From Enteractinococcus helveticum (lineage in GTDB: Bacteria > Actinomycetota > Actinomycetes > Actinomycetales > Micrococcaceae): 64,000 bases of DNA. This document shows positions 25,924 through 34,125 of the stretch, one piece after another. Under the pieces are notes generated by a model. That model was not told the origin of the DNA and searched no databases. It saw nothing but the letters and a program-made list of their open reading frames with translations. Numbering within the stretch: the stretch's first letter is position 1; each line of letters starts with the position of its first letter. The stretch lies in the NCBI RefSeq assembly GCF_001657475.1, contig NZ_LXEY01000021.1:1-64000 (forward strand). Direction: 5' to 3'. The translations under genes and the position numbers were made by a program.

Positions 25924-27636
25924 TTATCCCTGCCCATTCTGCAGCACTCGCAGGGAAACGGCTTGGGCGCCGCGATGCCCTGCCAGCCGCAACCACTGTT
26001 GTGGAGCCGAGGTATCTGGCAAGTCGAGTTGTTGGGCCTTTTCTTCTCGAAGTGCCTGCACAAGGTGTGCGGTCCGCAGCCCTTTCGAGGCGTGGTGATC
26101 GGTCTTTGCCGCACTGAGATAGTCCTTGATGGCCAGACGTTTGGCACGGTCCACAATGTTGGCGATGGTGGCTCCGGAAACGAAATCAGCAAAGTATAAG
26201 ATTTCGGTGGAACCATCCAAATAGGTCACCTCAACAAATTCATTGACCGCATTACGAGCGTAGAGCGCCTCCACGGACTCTTCGATCATGTGAGCGATAG
26301 CCAAGGAAACCTGTCCGTGAGCCAGGATTTCTTCGGGATGAATCGGCACATCGGTGCGCAGGTAAATCCGGAAGATTTCTCGGGCGCCCTTGGCATCGGG
26401 GCGATCCACACGGATTTTTACATCGAGTCGACCGGGACGCAAAATGGCCGGATCGATCATGTCTTCGCGGTTGGAGGCGCCGATCACGATGACATTTTGT
26501 AAGGACTCCACGCCGTCAATCTCTGCAAGCAGCTGCGGTACGATGGTGGTTTCCACATCCGAGGATGTGCCGGACCCGCGAGTGCGGAATAAGGATTCCA
26601 TCTCATCGAAGAAGATCACTACCGGATACCCATCGGAGGCCTTTTCGCGAGCACGTGAAAAGATCGTGCGAATATGTCGCTCGGTCTCGCCCACATATTT
26701 ATTGAGTAGCTCAGGGCCTTTAATATTCAAGAAATACGAGTGGTCTACGCCGTCGACGCGTTCTGCCAGAGACTGGGCAACAGCCTTGGCGATGAGGGTT
26801 TTACCGGTGCCGGGTGGCCCGTAGAGCAAGATGCCCTTGGGTGGCTGCAGGTGGTGTTCCTGATAGAGCTCTGGATACTGAAATGGCAGCTCAACTGAAT
26901 CGCGAATCTGTTCGATTTGCTCGCCCAGCCCACCGATATCGTCGAAGGTGGCATCCGGAACTTCTTCCAGCATCACATCCTGGACATCTGAAATATCCAG
27001 GACCTGGGTGGCGTAACCGGAACGATAATCGACCAGCACGGCATCGCCGATGCGGATCCGCTGGTCTTTGAGTTCGCCGGCGCGTCTGACCACGTATTCA
27101 TCATCACTGCGCCCCACGATCACCAATCGGTGGTCATCCAACAGTTCTTTGACGCGACCTGTTTCCCCGGTCGGATTGGTGCCCAAAACCGCCACGATGG
27201 ACAGCGCCTCATCTAAGAGCACGTCACTGCCGGCAGTAACGGAAGTGGCATTAAGTAACGGGGAGATATGGGTGCGCATTTTGCGACCCGAGTACAAAAT
27301 GTCAGCGCTTGGTCGAGCAACTGCTGGCAATTCGACCTCTGGGTCGTGCTCTCGGCCCTCGTGGACCTCAAAGACCGTGCCAAAACTAAACGGCGGCTGG
27401 GCATTATCGGCAATGGAATCTTTCAGCGTGGTGATTTCTTCACGGGTGAGATTCAGAATATCGACCATGCGCCGATTATTGCGGGCGGCGGCGTCAAGAT
27501 CGGCGCGCAGTTGTCGATTATTTTCCACCAGGGTGGCCAGCCGACGTCGTGTCGAATCATACTTATGCCGCAGGTCACCATGAACTTTTGCAGAGACTGG
27601 TTCCTGTGGAGTTTCAATCGGCGTGTTGTCGGCCAA
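25924..27636 (-). CDS. mpa: Mycobacterial proteasome ATPase homologue (Mpa/ARC)
   Basis: AAA ATPase ring that binds Pup, unfolds the tagged protein and feeds it to the 20S core. The 570-residue protein has an N-terminal coiled coil (about 20-75) that grips Pup, an OB region (about 80-215), the AAA domain with Walker A GPPGTGKT (273-280) and VIFFDEMESLF, and a C-terminal fold. TTG start with GGAGG. The C-terminus reads LRVLQNGQG and stops; the Gln-Tyr-Leu tail that docks mycobacterial Mpa into the proteasome is not present in any frame nearby. Confidence 0.95.
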   Translation of the reverse strand: MADNTPIETPQEPVSAKVHGDLRHKYDSTRRRLATLVENNRQLRADLDAAARNNRRMVDILNLTREEITTLKDSIADNAQPPFSFGTVFEVHEGREHDPEVELPAVARPSADILYSGRKMRTHISPLLNATSVTAGSDVLLDEALSIVAVLGTNPTGETGRVKELLDDHRLVIVGRSDDEYVVRRAGELKDQRIRIGDAVLVDYRSGYATQVLDISDVQDVMLEEVPDATFDDIGGLGEQIEQIRDSVELPFQYPELYQEHHLQPPKGILLYGPPGTGKTLIAKAVAQSLAERVDGVDHSYFLNIKGPELLNKYVGETERHIRTIFSRAREKASDGYPVVIFFDEMESLFRTRGSGTSSDVETTIVPQLLAEIDGVESLQNVIVIGASNREDMIDPAILRPGRLDVKIRVDRPDAKGAREIFRIYLRTDVPIHPEEILAHGQVSLAIAHMIEESVEALYARNAVNEFVEVTYLDGSTEILYFADFVSGATIANIVDRAKRLAIKDYLSAAKTDHHASKGLRTAHLVQALREEKAQQLDLPDTSAPQQWLRLAGHRGAQAVSLRVLQNGQG

Positions 27637-27710
27637 GCTAACACTACCTCCAATAAATTGCGGTCCTGTGTCCTAATAGTGTACGTGGGTTTACCACTGT
27701 GGGGGTGACT

Positions 27711-28790
27711 TTATGCCTGCTGCTCATCGTCTGTGGGCGAATTTTCCTGCTCAACCACTGATTCCAGCGACTCCACTGCCCTCTGGGCTTGTGCTTTCGA
27801 CTGCCGCACAGCTTTCTTGGCGCGTTTCGTCGTGGGTTCGCGTTGACCATGTTTTTCCGGGTGCCACTGGGAGTCGTCGTCGGGGGTCCAGATATCCATG
27901 TCTTCTTGTTTGAAAGTCTTGATCCGACGACGCAGTTCCAAACCTTCCTGACCGAGGGCCAGGCGGCGCGCCATAATCAGAAACCCGGTGTGTCCCACCA
28001 TGCGGTGTTGTGGTCGAACCGCCAGGCCATCCAGGTGCCAGCCGCGCACCATGGTCTCGGAAGCTTCAGCGGCGGTGAATCGACCGTCGTCACGGATTGC
28101 TTCGTGAAGACGTGACAATTGGGTGGCGGTGGCCACGTAGTTGAGCCACACTCCCCCGGGCGCCAATAAGGTTGCGACCGTATCGATGGTTTCCCAGGGC
28201 GCCAGCATGTCAAGGACCACCCGATCAATGCTGCCCGGCTCGTGTTCTTGTACCGCTTCGTCTTGCACGTCGCCCAGGGTGATGCTGAATGCCGGATGCC
28301 TCTGACCGAAAAATGTGGTCACATTTGCTTCGGCGATCTCGGCGAAATCGGCGCGGCGCTCATAGGAAAAGACCTTGCCATAGTCCCCCACCGCCCGGAG
28401 TAACGCGATCGACAAGCCACCTGATCCGACGCCGGCTTCCAGCACGCGGGCGCCCGGAAAGATATCGGCCATATGAATAATTTGGCCGGTGTCTTTGGGG
28501 TAGATGACTGTTGCCCCACGCGGCATCGACAGCACGTAATCCGATAGCAGCGGGCGCAGTACCTGGTATTCAAACCCGTGGGTATTTTCCACGACGACGC
28601 CTTCGGGACCGCCGATGATGTCGTCATGACGCAGCACCCCGTGCTGGGTGTGAAATTCTTCTCCCGCGAGCAACGTGATCGTGTTGGGTTTGCCGCGCTC
28701 GTCGGTCAGTTGTACGCGCTCACCGGCGCGCAGTGGTCCGCGGCGTGTGCTTGCACCGACCGGGATATGGTTGTCACCCATAGGGGTCAT
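27711..28790 (-). CDS. trmI: tRNA (adenine-58-N1)-methyltransferase TrmI
   Basis: S-adenosylmethionine-dependent enzyme methylating A58 in the T loop of tRNA. The 359-residue protein has the N-terminal beta domain (RAGERVQLTDERG) and the Rossmann domain with motif I VLEAGVGSGGLSIALLRAVG. It also has DRVVLDMLAPWET and a basic Lys/Arg-rich tail longer than in other groups. AAAGGAC precedes ATG 28790. Position beside mpa is conserved in proteasome-bearing actinobacteria. Confidence 0.93.
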   Translation of the reverse strand: MTPMGDNHIPVGASTRRGPLRAGERVQLTDERGKPNTITLLAGEEFHTQHGVLRHDDIIGGPEGVVVENTHGFEYQVLRPLLSDYVLSMPRGATVIYPKDTGQIIHMADIFPGARVLEAGVGSGGLSIALLRAVGDYGKVFSYERRADFAEIAEANVTTFFGQRHPAFSITLGDVQDEAVQEHEPGSIDRVVLDMLAPWETIDTVATLLAPGGVWLNYVATATQLSRLHEAIRDDGRFTAAEASETMVRGWHLDGLAVRPQHRMVGHTGFLIMARRLALGQEGLELRRRIKTFKQEDMDIWTPDDDSQWHPEKHGQREPTTKRAKKAVRQSKAQAQRAVESLESVVEQENSPTDDEQQA

Positions 28791-28816
28791 TCAACAGTCC
28801 TTTCAAAAAAACTGAG

Positions 28817-30019
28817 TTAGGCATAGAGCCGTCCGGCCAGCGTATCTGGATTAATGATGCCGATGATCCGGTGCGGTGTGGCTGTGGTGTCGACGACGGC
28901 GATCAGATCGTTGGGGTGGGCCATGATCGTGGTGAAGAGGTCTGGCACCGTATCGGTTGCTTGGATTTGGGCTTGGGGATTGACTGCGCGCGAGACCGTG
29001 CTCACCGGTAGGTGCCATGCAGACCGTGGAACTGTCCCCAGCGCAGCATAGTCGATGACTCCCACCAGTACCTCACCACCGCTGGCTTGGTCGACGTCGA
29101 GTACCGCAACGGGAAGCTGTTGATATTCAAAGCCCGGCCGGGTTCCGGTCAGCAAGGGCACCAGCTTGGAGATACTTGTATCGGCCAGTATGGTTTGCAC
29201 CGGGGTCATCAGATCGGTGATGCGCATCTGCTCAGCCAATAACTGCATTCGGGCCGCTCGGATGGTCGCGGAAGCGGCTTGCCAGAGCATCGTGGCGATC
29301 ATAATGACGATGAGTATCCCAAATATCGAGACGTCGCCGGTTTGGGCCAGGGGCACCACGATGCCGGTTTGGGCCAGGGGCACCACGATGCCACCGACAA
29401 CCAACAGACCGACAATGATTCGCCCGGACCAGCCGGCTGCGCGCATCCCTCGCGCGCGAGAACCAGTGGCAGCCCACACGGCAGATTCGACTACTCGCCC
29501 ACCGTCCAACGGCAGGCCTGGCAACAGGTTGAAGACGCCAATGAGCAGATTTGTCCACACCGTCACACCGAGCAACACCTGGGTGGTGCCCGAAGTATCC
29601 ACCAGGATCTGCAGCAACGCCCAAGCGGCGCCAGCGATCAACAGGTTTGAGATTGGACCAACAATAGCCACAAATAACGAGCGAAGTGGGGTTTGAGCTT
29701 TGCCCTGTCCGGAGTGTTCATAGACGGTGGCGCCACCCCAGAAATTTAGGGTGATCTCATTGACCTGCCACCGAAATGATAGCGCCGCAAGCGCGTGGGC
29801 AAGTTCGTGCACTAACACCGTGGCGAACATGATGAGCGCAAAGAATGCGGAAACCGCCCAGGTCCATCCGTCACTGGCCTCCGGCAGCGCGCGGGCAAAG
29901 GTTGGCCGAAACAGCACCACGATGAGCGCGGCGAAAAACCACCAGGTCCAGCTGACATAAATTGGCACACCGGCGACCGAGGCGATCTTGAGGCCTTTTT
30001 TAGAAAGCATGCCCGGCAT
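28817..30019 (-). CDS. Site-2 protease family metalloprotease with CBS domains
   Basis: Intramembrane zinc protease of the S2P/SpoIVFB type. The start is ambiguous (ATG 30019 or 30010); longer readings give non-membrane N-termini unlike the family. The zinc motif is in TVLVHELAHALAAL, and the third ligand region is NLLPGLPLDGGRV, both in hydrophobic context. The C-terminal third carries two CBS-like stretches (RITDLMTPVQTILAD..., TVSRAVNPQAQIQATDTVP). A perfect 27-base tandem duplication adds nine residues (VVPLAQTGI repeat) between two membrane segments. It is divergent from the PAC2 gene. Confidence 0.88.
   Translation of the reverse strand: MPGMLSKKGLKIASVAGVPIYVSWTWWFFAALIVVLFRPTFARALPEASDGWTWAVSAFFALIMFATVLVHELAHALAALSFRWQVNEITLNFWGGATVYEHSGQGKAQTPLRSLFVAIVGPISNLLIAGAAWALLQILVDTSGTTQVLLGVTVWTNLLIGVFNLLPGLPLDGGRVVESAVWAATGSRARGMRAAGWSGRIIVGLLVVGGIVVPLAQTGIVVPLAQTGDVSIFGILIVIMIATMLWQAASATIRAARMQLLAEQMRITDLMTPVQTILADTSISKLVPLLTGTRPGFEYQQLPVAVLDVDQASGGEVLVGVIDYAALGTVPRSAWHLPVSTVSRAVNPQAQIQATDTVPDLFTTIMAHPNDLIAVVDTTATPHRIIGIINPDTLAGRLYA
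29339..29392. repeat. Perfect 27-bp tandem duplication
   Basis: The 27 bases at 29339-29365 (starting GGTTTGGGCC, ending CACGATGCC) are repeated without change at 29366-29392. The repeat is in frame within the site-2 protease and adds nine residues. Confidence 0.97.
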
Positions 30020-30102
30020 TCCGTTCTTGCAGTCGTTGACAACAGTGTTTGTTAAACTCTGCCACACTTTGGCAGCAACGCAGTCCAAGTCGCTACAGTG
30101 AA

Positions 30103-30145
30103 AACGCTTTGCGCCGAAGGCGTGAAACCAAAGCGTTGTCACGCC
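30103..30145. promoter_or_regulatory. Overlapping inverted repeats between site-2 protease and PAC2 gene
   Basis: Three perfect arm pairs interleave: AACGCTTTG (30103-30111) with CAAAGCGTT (30129-30137); GGCGTGA (30119-30125) with TCACGCC (30139-30145); and CGCC-GAA-GGCG (30112-30122). They cannot all form together. They could be a regulatory RNA leader with alternative folds or nested operators. The flanking region 30020-30213 shows no gene. Confidence 0.5.
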
Positions 30146-30213
30146 TGGACAGCGGTATCACCGGGTAGTTCTGTTAGCTAAGCTGGTAACAACAGTTTTC
30201 GTGAATACATCGA

Positions 30214-31170
30214 ATGGATTTTATGTCTGAATTTTCTGGTATCGACCAGAGCTTTTTGGGCTGGTTGACACAGCACACTCCTGCTTTGGCCGGGCGTACA
30301 GCTCGTCCTGCACGCATTATGATCGCCGCTTTTGAGGGCTGGTCTGATGCCGGGGATGCCGCGACCGATACGGTCGAAGATCTGGCACGGCAAACGAATG
30401 CTGATCTGTTGACCGAGCTGAATCAGGATGAATACTACGACTATCAGGTCACTCGACCGGTCGTAACCCGCAATCCGGACGGTACCGGCCAAATTGACTG
30501 GCCACGGACACGGGTCTTTCATGCCTTAGCTGGATTGACCCACCCTGACCAACCAGAGCTGTACTTTGTGCTGGGAACTGAGCCCAGCTTGCGCTGGCGG
30601 TACTTCGTCAAAGAGATTTTAGACGCCGCGGAGCAGTGGGATATTGACGCTGTGATTGTCACCGGTGCACTGTTGGCAGATGTGCCGCACTCCAGGCCAC
30701 TGACCCCAAGTAAATCCAGCGCATCGACGTCATTACGCGATACCCTCAACGGGTTTATCAAACCCACCTATGAAGGGCCCACCGGGATCACCGGCGTTCT
30801 GACAGATGAGGCCGCAAATCGAGGCTGGCCTACGATTGCCACCTGGGTTGCCGTGCCTCACTATGTTGCGCAGTCACCCTCGCCCAAGGCCCAATTGGCT
30901 TTGACGAAAGAACTTGAAGAACTGCTAGGACTACGCCTGGATCTGAAGTCACTGGCCGATGAGGCGGCAGCCTGGGAACGCGGAGTGGACGAGCTTGCAG
31001 CAGAGGATCCGGATGTGGCCGCTTATATCCAGCAGCTGGAAGAAGCGCGCGACACCGAACAACTCCCGGAAGCCTCCGGTGAGCAAATCGCCAAGGAATT
31101 CGAACGCTACCTAAAACGCCGTGATGAAGACGGCGGCGGTCCCGCCACTCACGGTGGCGGAACACGCTAG
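30214..31170 (+). CDS. PAC2 family protein
   Basis: A 318-residue protein with the PAC2 fold named after proteasome assembly chaperones, widespread in actinobacteria and of unknown function there. Visible landmarks are RIMIAAFEGWSDAGDAATDT, LYFVLGTEPSLRWRYF, VIVTGALLADVPHSRP and GPTGITGVLTDEA. The C-terminal 60 residues are charged and helical. The start may be ATG 30214 or ATG 30223. Its closeness to the Pup-proteasome locus is suggestive, but no role in proteasome assembly is established in bacteria. Confidence 0.85.
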   Translation: MDFMSEFSGIDQSFLGWLTQHTPALAGRTARPARIMIAAFEGWSDAGDAATDTVEDLARQTNADLLTELNQDEYYDYQVTRPVVTRNPDGTGQIDWPRTRVFHALAGLTHPDQPELYFVLGTEPSLRWRYFVKEILDAAEQWDIDAVIVTGALLADVPHSRPLTPSKSSASTSLRDTLNGFIKPTYEGPTGITGVLTDEAANRGWPTIATWVAVPHYVAQSPSPKAQLALTKELEELLGLRLDLKSLADEAAAWERGVDELAAEDPDVAAYIQQLEEARDTEQLPEASGEQIAKEFERYLKRRDEDGGGPATHGGGTR

Positions 31171-31184
31171 CCGATACGTGGAGG

Positions 31185-32459
31185 TTAGTAGAGCTTGATG
31201 CCAAGCAGGGCATCAAGTACTACTGCCACGTTGATCGATGGCAGGTCACTCGCCCGTGGGATGCCCCGGGCAACGCTGTCTTGCGCCCATTGGTCAACGG
31301 CATCCAGTGCCCGTGGGGCATCAAGATCATCGGACAGGGCCGCAAAAATATTCTGCAGTAGGGTCTGGGCGTCACCGGCCTGCTCGCAAGCCATTGCACT
31401 GCGCCACGCTTGGATGCGCTTGGTCGCTTCGCCGAGCTTCTCGTGGCTGTACGACCAATCACTGCGATAGTGATTTGATAGCAGCAGCGCACGGATCGCC
31501 ATGGGTGATTCCACACGGGACACGAGATTTGAGACCAGCTCGAGGTTCCCCAGCGACTTGGACATTTTTACCCCGTCAAGACCGACCATGCCGGAGTGCA
31601 CAAAGTAGTCGGCCATTGGCTTGCCGGTGACGGCGGTGGTATGGGCTGCTGAGAATTCATGGTGTGGGAAGCGCAGATCTGAGCCGCCGCCCTGCACGGT
31701 AAATGGTGCGGGCAGCGTGTGATAGGCGATGGCCGAGCATTCGACGTGCCATCCGGGACGGCCGTCGCCGAGCACGTCGTCATGCCAATGTGGTTCACCC
31801 TCGCGACGGGCCGACCAAATCAGTGGATCCAACGGATTGCGCTTCCCGGGACGCTGTGGATCGCCACCTCGTTCGGGGAAGAATTCGGTCATTTCTTCCT
31901 GGCTGTGCGCACCCACGGAGCCCAAACGCCACTCGGTGTGTTGCTCGGCGGCCTCAATGGAGAAGTAAATATCGCCGTCGGGGTTTTGATCATTTCCTGG
32001 CACGGTGTAGGCCACACCGGCGTCGACCATTTCGCGGACCATGGTGCGAACCCAGTCCACGGTTTCCGAAACGCTCAGATAGTGTGCTGGGGCCAGCACG
32101 TTGAGGTGCTGCATATCGGAACGGAAGAGATTTGTTTGGTCTTCAGCCAGTTCCTGATAATCAATACCCATTTCGTTTGCGCGTTCAAACAGCGGGTCAT
32201 CCACATCGGTGACATTTTGGGTGTAGGTGACTCGGTATCCGGCAGCCAGCCAGTAGCGATACAACAGGTCAAAGGTGACATACGTGTTGGCGTGCCCCAA
32301 GTGGGTTGCGTCATAGGGGGTAATGCCGCACACATACATTGTGGCGTGGTCATCTGCGACCGCGACCCGTTGTTTCTGCTGGGTGACGGTATTAAAAAGG
32401 TGCAGATTATCTTGCTGAGCCGGCAGGGCAACCGGGAACGGCGTGATCCAAGATTTCAT
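31185..32459 (-). CDS. mshC: Cysteine:GlcN-inositol ligase (mycothiol synthesis)
   Basis: ATP-dependent ligation of cysteine to glucosaminyl-inositol, the penultimate step of mycothiol synthesis; relative of cysteinyl-tRNA synthetase. About 424 residues. Landmarks are the HIGH-like THLGHANTY, MYVCGITPYDA with the zinc-ligand Cys, VECSAIAYHTLPAPF, FPHHEFSAAHTTA and KMSKS. It lacks the tRNA-binding C-terminus of CysRS and has MshC-specific VTDVDDPLFERA. I prefer ATG 32459, with GAGAG at normal distance, over the TTG four codons earlier. mshA lies 4.5 kb away. Confidence 0.95.
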   Translation of the reverse strand: MKSWITPFPVALPAQQDNLHLFNTVTQQKQRVAVADDHATMYVCGITPYDATHLGHANTYVTFDLLYRYWLAAGYRVTYTQNVTDVDDPLFERANEMGIDYQELAEDQTNLFRSDMQHLNVLAPAHYLSVSETVDWVRTMVREMVDAGVAYTVPGNDQNPDGDIYFSIEAAEQHTEWRLGSVGAHSQEEMTEFFPERGGDPQRPGKRNPLDPLIWSARREGEPHWHDDVLGDGRPGWHVECSAIAYHTLPAPFTVQGGGSDLRFPHHEFSAAHTTAVTGKPMADYFVHSGMVGLDGVKMSKSLGNLELVSNLVSRVESPMAIRALLLSNHYRSDWSYSHEKLGEATKRIQAWRSAMACEQAGDAQTLLQNIFAALSDDLDAPRALDAVDQWAQDSVARGIPRASDLPSINVAVVLDALLGIKLY

Positions 32460-32517
32460 GAAAACTCTCAAGTTCCTTACGAATGACTGATCCGATGAGG
32501 CTAATAATAGTTGGGGG

Positions 32518-33351
32518 TCAGGCGCTAATGACTCCTAGCCCCAGCAGAATGTAGAGGGCTGCACCCAACAGGATGCGGTACCACACAAAGATTTTGAATG
32601 AGTTATTGGAGATAAATCGCATCAGCCAAGCAATGACGGCGTAGCCCACCAGGAATGCCACGAGCGTGGCGACCATGGTTTCTCCCATGCCGTAGGGCGC
32701 GGCTGGATCAGGACTGGCGATGGATCGACCAAGTTTATAAAACCCGGAGGCAAAAACTGCGGGAACTGCTAACAGGAATGCGTAGCGGGCCGCGGCTTCA
32801 CGAGTGTATCCCAGGGCGAGCCCCATGGTGATGGTACCGCCGGATCGAGAGACGCCCGGGATGAGCGCTAGCGCTTGTGCGAAACCGTAGAGGATACCGT
32901 CGCGCCAAGAGAGCTTGGTCAGCGGTTTGATTTGCTTACCCCAGGTGTCGGCCATGGCCAGGAAGACACCAAATACGATCAGCATGGTGGCAACCAGCCA
33001 CAGCGATCGGAAGGTCGTGTCGATGCGTTCTTCAAATAGCAGCCCGAGAACACCGATGGGGATGGAACCGACGATGATCAGCCAACCCATCCGAACGGCT
33101 GGATCCGAGTGTGGAACTTTGCCGACGAGGGCCTTGAACCACTGGGAGATGATATGCGTGATATCTCGCCAGAAGTACAACAGCACCGCAAGCTCGGTAC
33201 CAATTTGGGTAATGGCAGTAAATGCCGCCCCGGGATCCGCCGCACCGGGCAAAAATTCGCCGACGACACGTAGGTGCGCCGATGAAGAAATCGGCAGAAA
33301 TTCCGTTAGGCCTTGGACCAGGCCAAGGATGATTGCTTCAATCCAGTTCAC
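32518..33351 (-). CDS. uppP: Undecaprenyl-diphosphatase
   Basis: Membrane phosphatase that recycles undecaprenyl pyrophosphate for cell-wall synthesis (BacA type; extra copies give bacitracin resistance). The 277-residue protein has about eight membrane helices and both signature segments: [16 protein letters not shown] near the start and [11 protein letters not shown] in the middle. Of normal length. It is next to mshC in the same orientation with a 58-base gap, a common actinobacterial order. Confidence 0.96.
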   Translation of the reverse strand: MNWIEAIILGLVQGLTEFLPISSSAHLRVVGEFLPGAADPGAAFTAITQIGTELAVLLYFWRDITHIISQWFKALVGKVPHSDPAVRMGWLIIVGSIPIGVLGLLFEERIDTTFRSLWLVATMLIVFGVFLAMADTWGKQIKPLTKLSWRDGILYGFAQALALIPGVSRSGGTITMGLALGYTREAAARYAFLLAVPAVFASGFYKLGRSIASPDPAAPYGMGETMVATLVAFLVGYAVIAWLMRFISNNSFKIFVWYRILLGAALYILLGLGVISA

Positions 33352-33410
33352 CTGGTCAACCCTACGACACTCGGCACCGAAATTTTCGACGCTACGCCGT
33401 TTGGTGACCT

Positions 33411-33716
33411 CTAGTCGTCGGTTTCGTCCACGCCATCGATCTCGATTTCATCGAAATCATCGTCGTCATCATCGAAGGATCCGAAGTCGTCGTCATCGTC
33501 ATCATCTTCGTCGTCATCTTCGAAGATATCTAGCGGTGTGACTTCGCCGGTTACCTCGTAGAGGGCATCTTCGTAGGTTTCAAAGACATCGGCCAGCGCA
33601 TAGTACGCGTGCTCTAGTGCAGGGTCATCATCGCCACGTTTATTCGTGGCTGCGGCGAGATGTTCTTGGAGTGCTGAAATTAGGGCCTCAAGCGAAACGC
33701 GTGGATCGGTGCTCAT
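33411..33716 (-). CDS. Small acidic protein with an Asp/Glu-rich tail
   Basis: A 101-residue protein. The first 65 residues look helical and ordered ([40 protein letters not shown]). The last 35 are almost all Asp and Glu in three runs of Asp, encoded by GAT/GAC-rich sequence. Related Micrococcaceae proteins are sometimes labelled primosomal protein, but I see nothing supporting a replication role. The tail suggests binding to a basic partner or nucleic-acid mimicry. The start appears leaderless. Confidence 0.75.
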   Translation of the reverse strand: MSTDPRVSLEALISALQEHLAAATNKRGDDDPALEHAYYALADVFETYEDALYEVTGEVTPLDIFEDDDEDDDDDDDFGSFDDDDDDFDEIEIDGVDETDD

Positions 33717-33723
33717 GGACTCT

Positions 33724-33729
33724 AGGCTA
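33724..33729 (-). promoter_or_regulatory. Candidate -10 of the acidic-protein gene (leaderless)
   Basis: TAGCCT on the minus strand, seven bases before ATG 33716, without a ribosome binding site. Confidence 0.45.
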
Positions 33730-33885
33730 GCCTGGTTTGATCCAGCTGACTACACTTTGCACATTTGTGTGCTTGGCCGCGTGCGAAACAGCCACCGTGA
33801 TACATTCCGATTTTTGGGCAAGCTGACTACAGTAGTTGTAATTCTTTGCACAGCCGGTCAGGAGACCACCTAGGAGGACCACCGA

Positions 33886-34125
33886 GTGCGTGACACACCG
33901 ATTATCAGCAGTGTTGATTCTCTAACGCGCAGACATTCTTGGGAGCATCTGGTGATTACGGTTGCGCCCAGTGAATCGTTGGCTCAAGCACGACAACGGC
34001 TGGTCGAACACGCCGAGTATGGTCACTGGGAGTTGCAGCGCACCCTGTTGTATCGGGGTGGGACTCGACGTTTCTGGTTGCGTCGCAAGGCTATCAAAGT
34101 CGAGTCCACCCTGATTACGATTTAG
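33886..34125 (+). CDS. DUF5703 family protein
   Basis: A 79-residue actinobacterial protein of unknown function. Family hallmarks are EHLVITVAPSESLAQARQRL, the central EHAEYGHWELQRT and the basic end GGTRRFWLRRKAIK. GTG start with a very good AGGAGG (33872-33877) at proper spacing. Its stop codon overlaps that of the converging acyl-CoA dehydrogenase gene, so there is no space for a terminator between them. Confidence 0.85.
   Translation: MRDTPIISSVDSLTRRHSWEHLVITVAPSESLAQARQRLVEHAEYGHWELQRTLLYRGGTRRFWLRRKAIKVESTLITI

Noticed and set aside
25920-26216. A longer dop start inside mpa
   Set aside because: It would add 99 residues rich in Pro, Cys and Arg that lie in the mpa frame's shadow; ATG 25919 gives the family-like N-terminus.
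31719-32486. A 255-codon plus-strand open frame opposite mshC
   Set aside because: Complement of a well-supported mshC; no independent coding evidence.
33460-33540. Trinucleotide-like GAT/GAC tract as a separate repeat element
   Set aside because: It is explained by the acidic tail of the small protein on the minus strand and has mixed codons.
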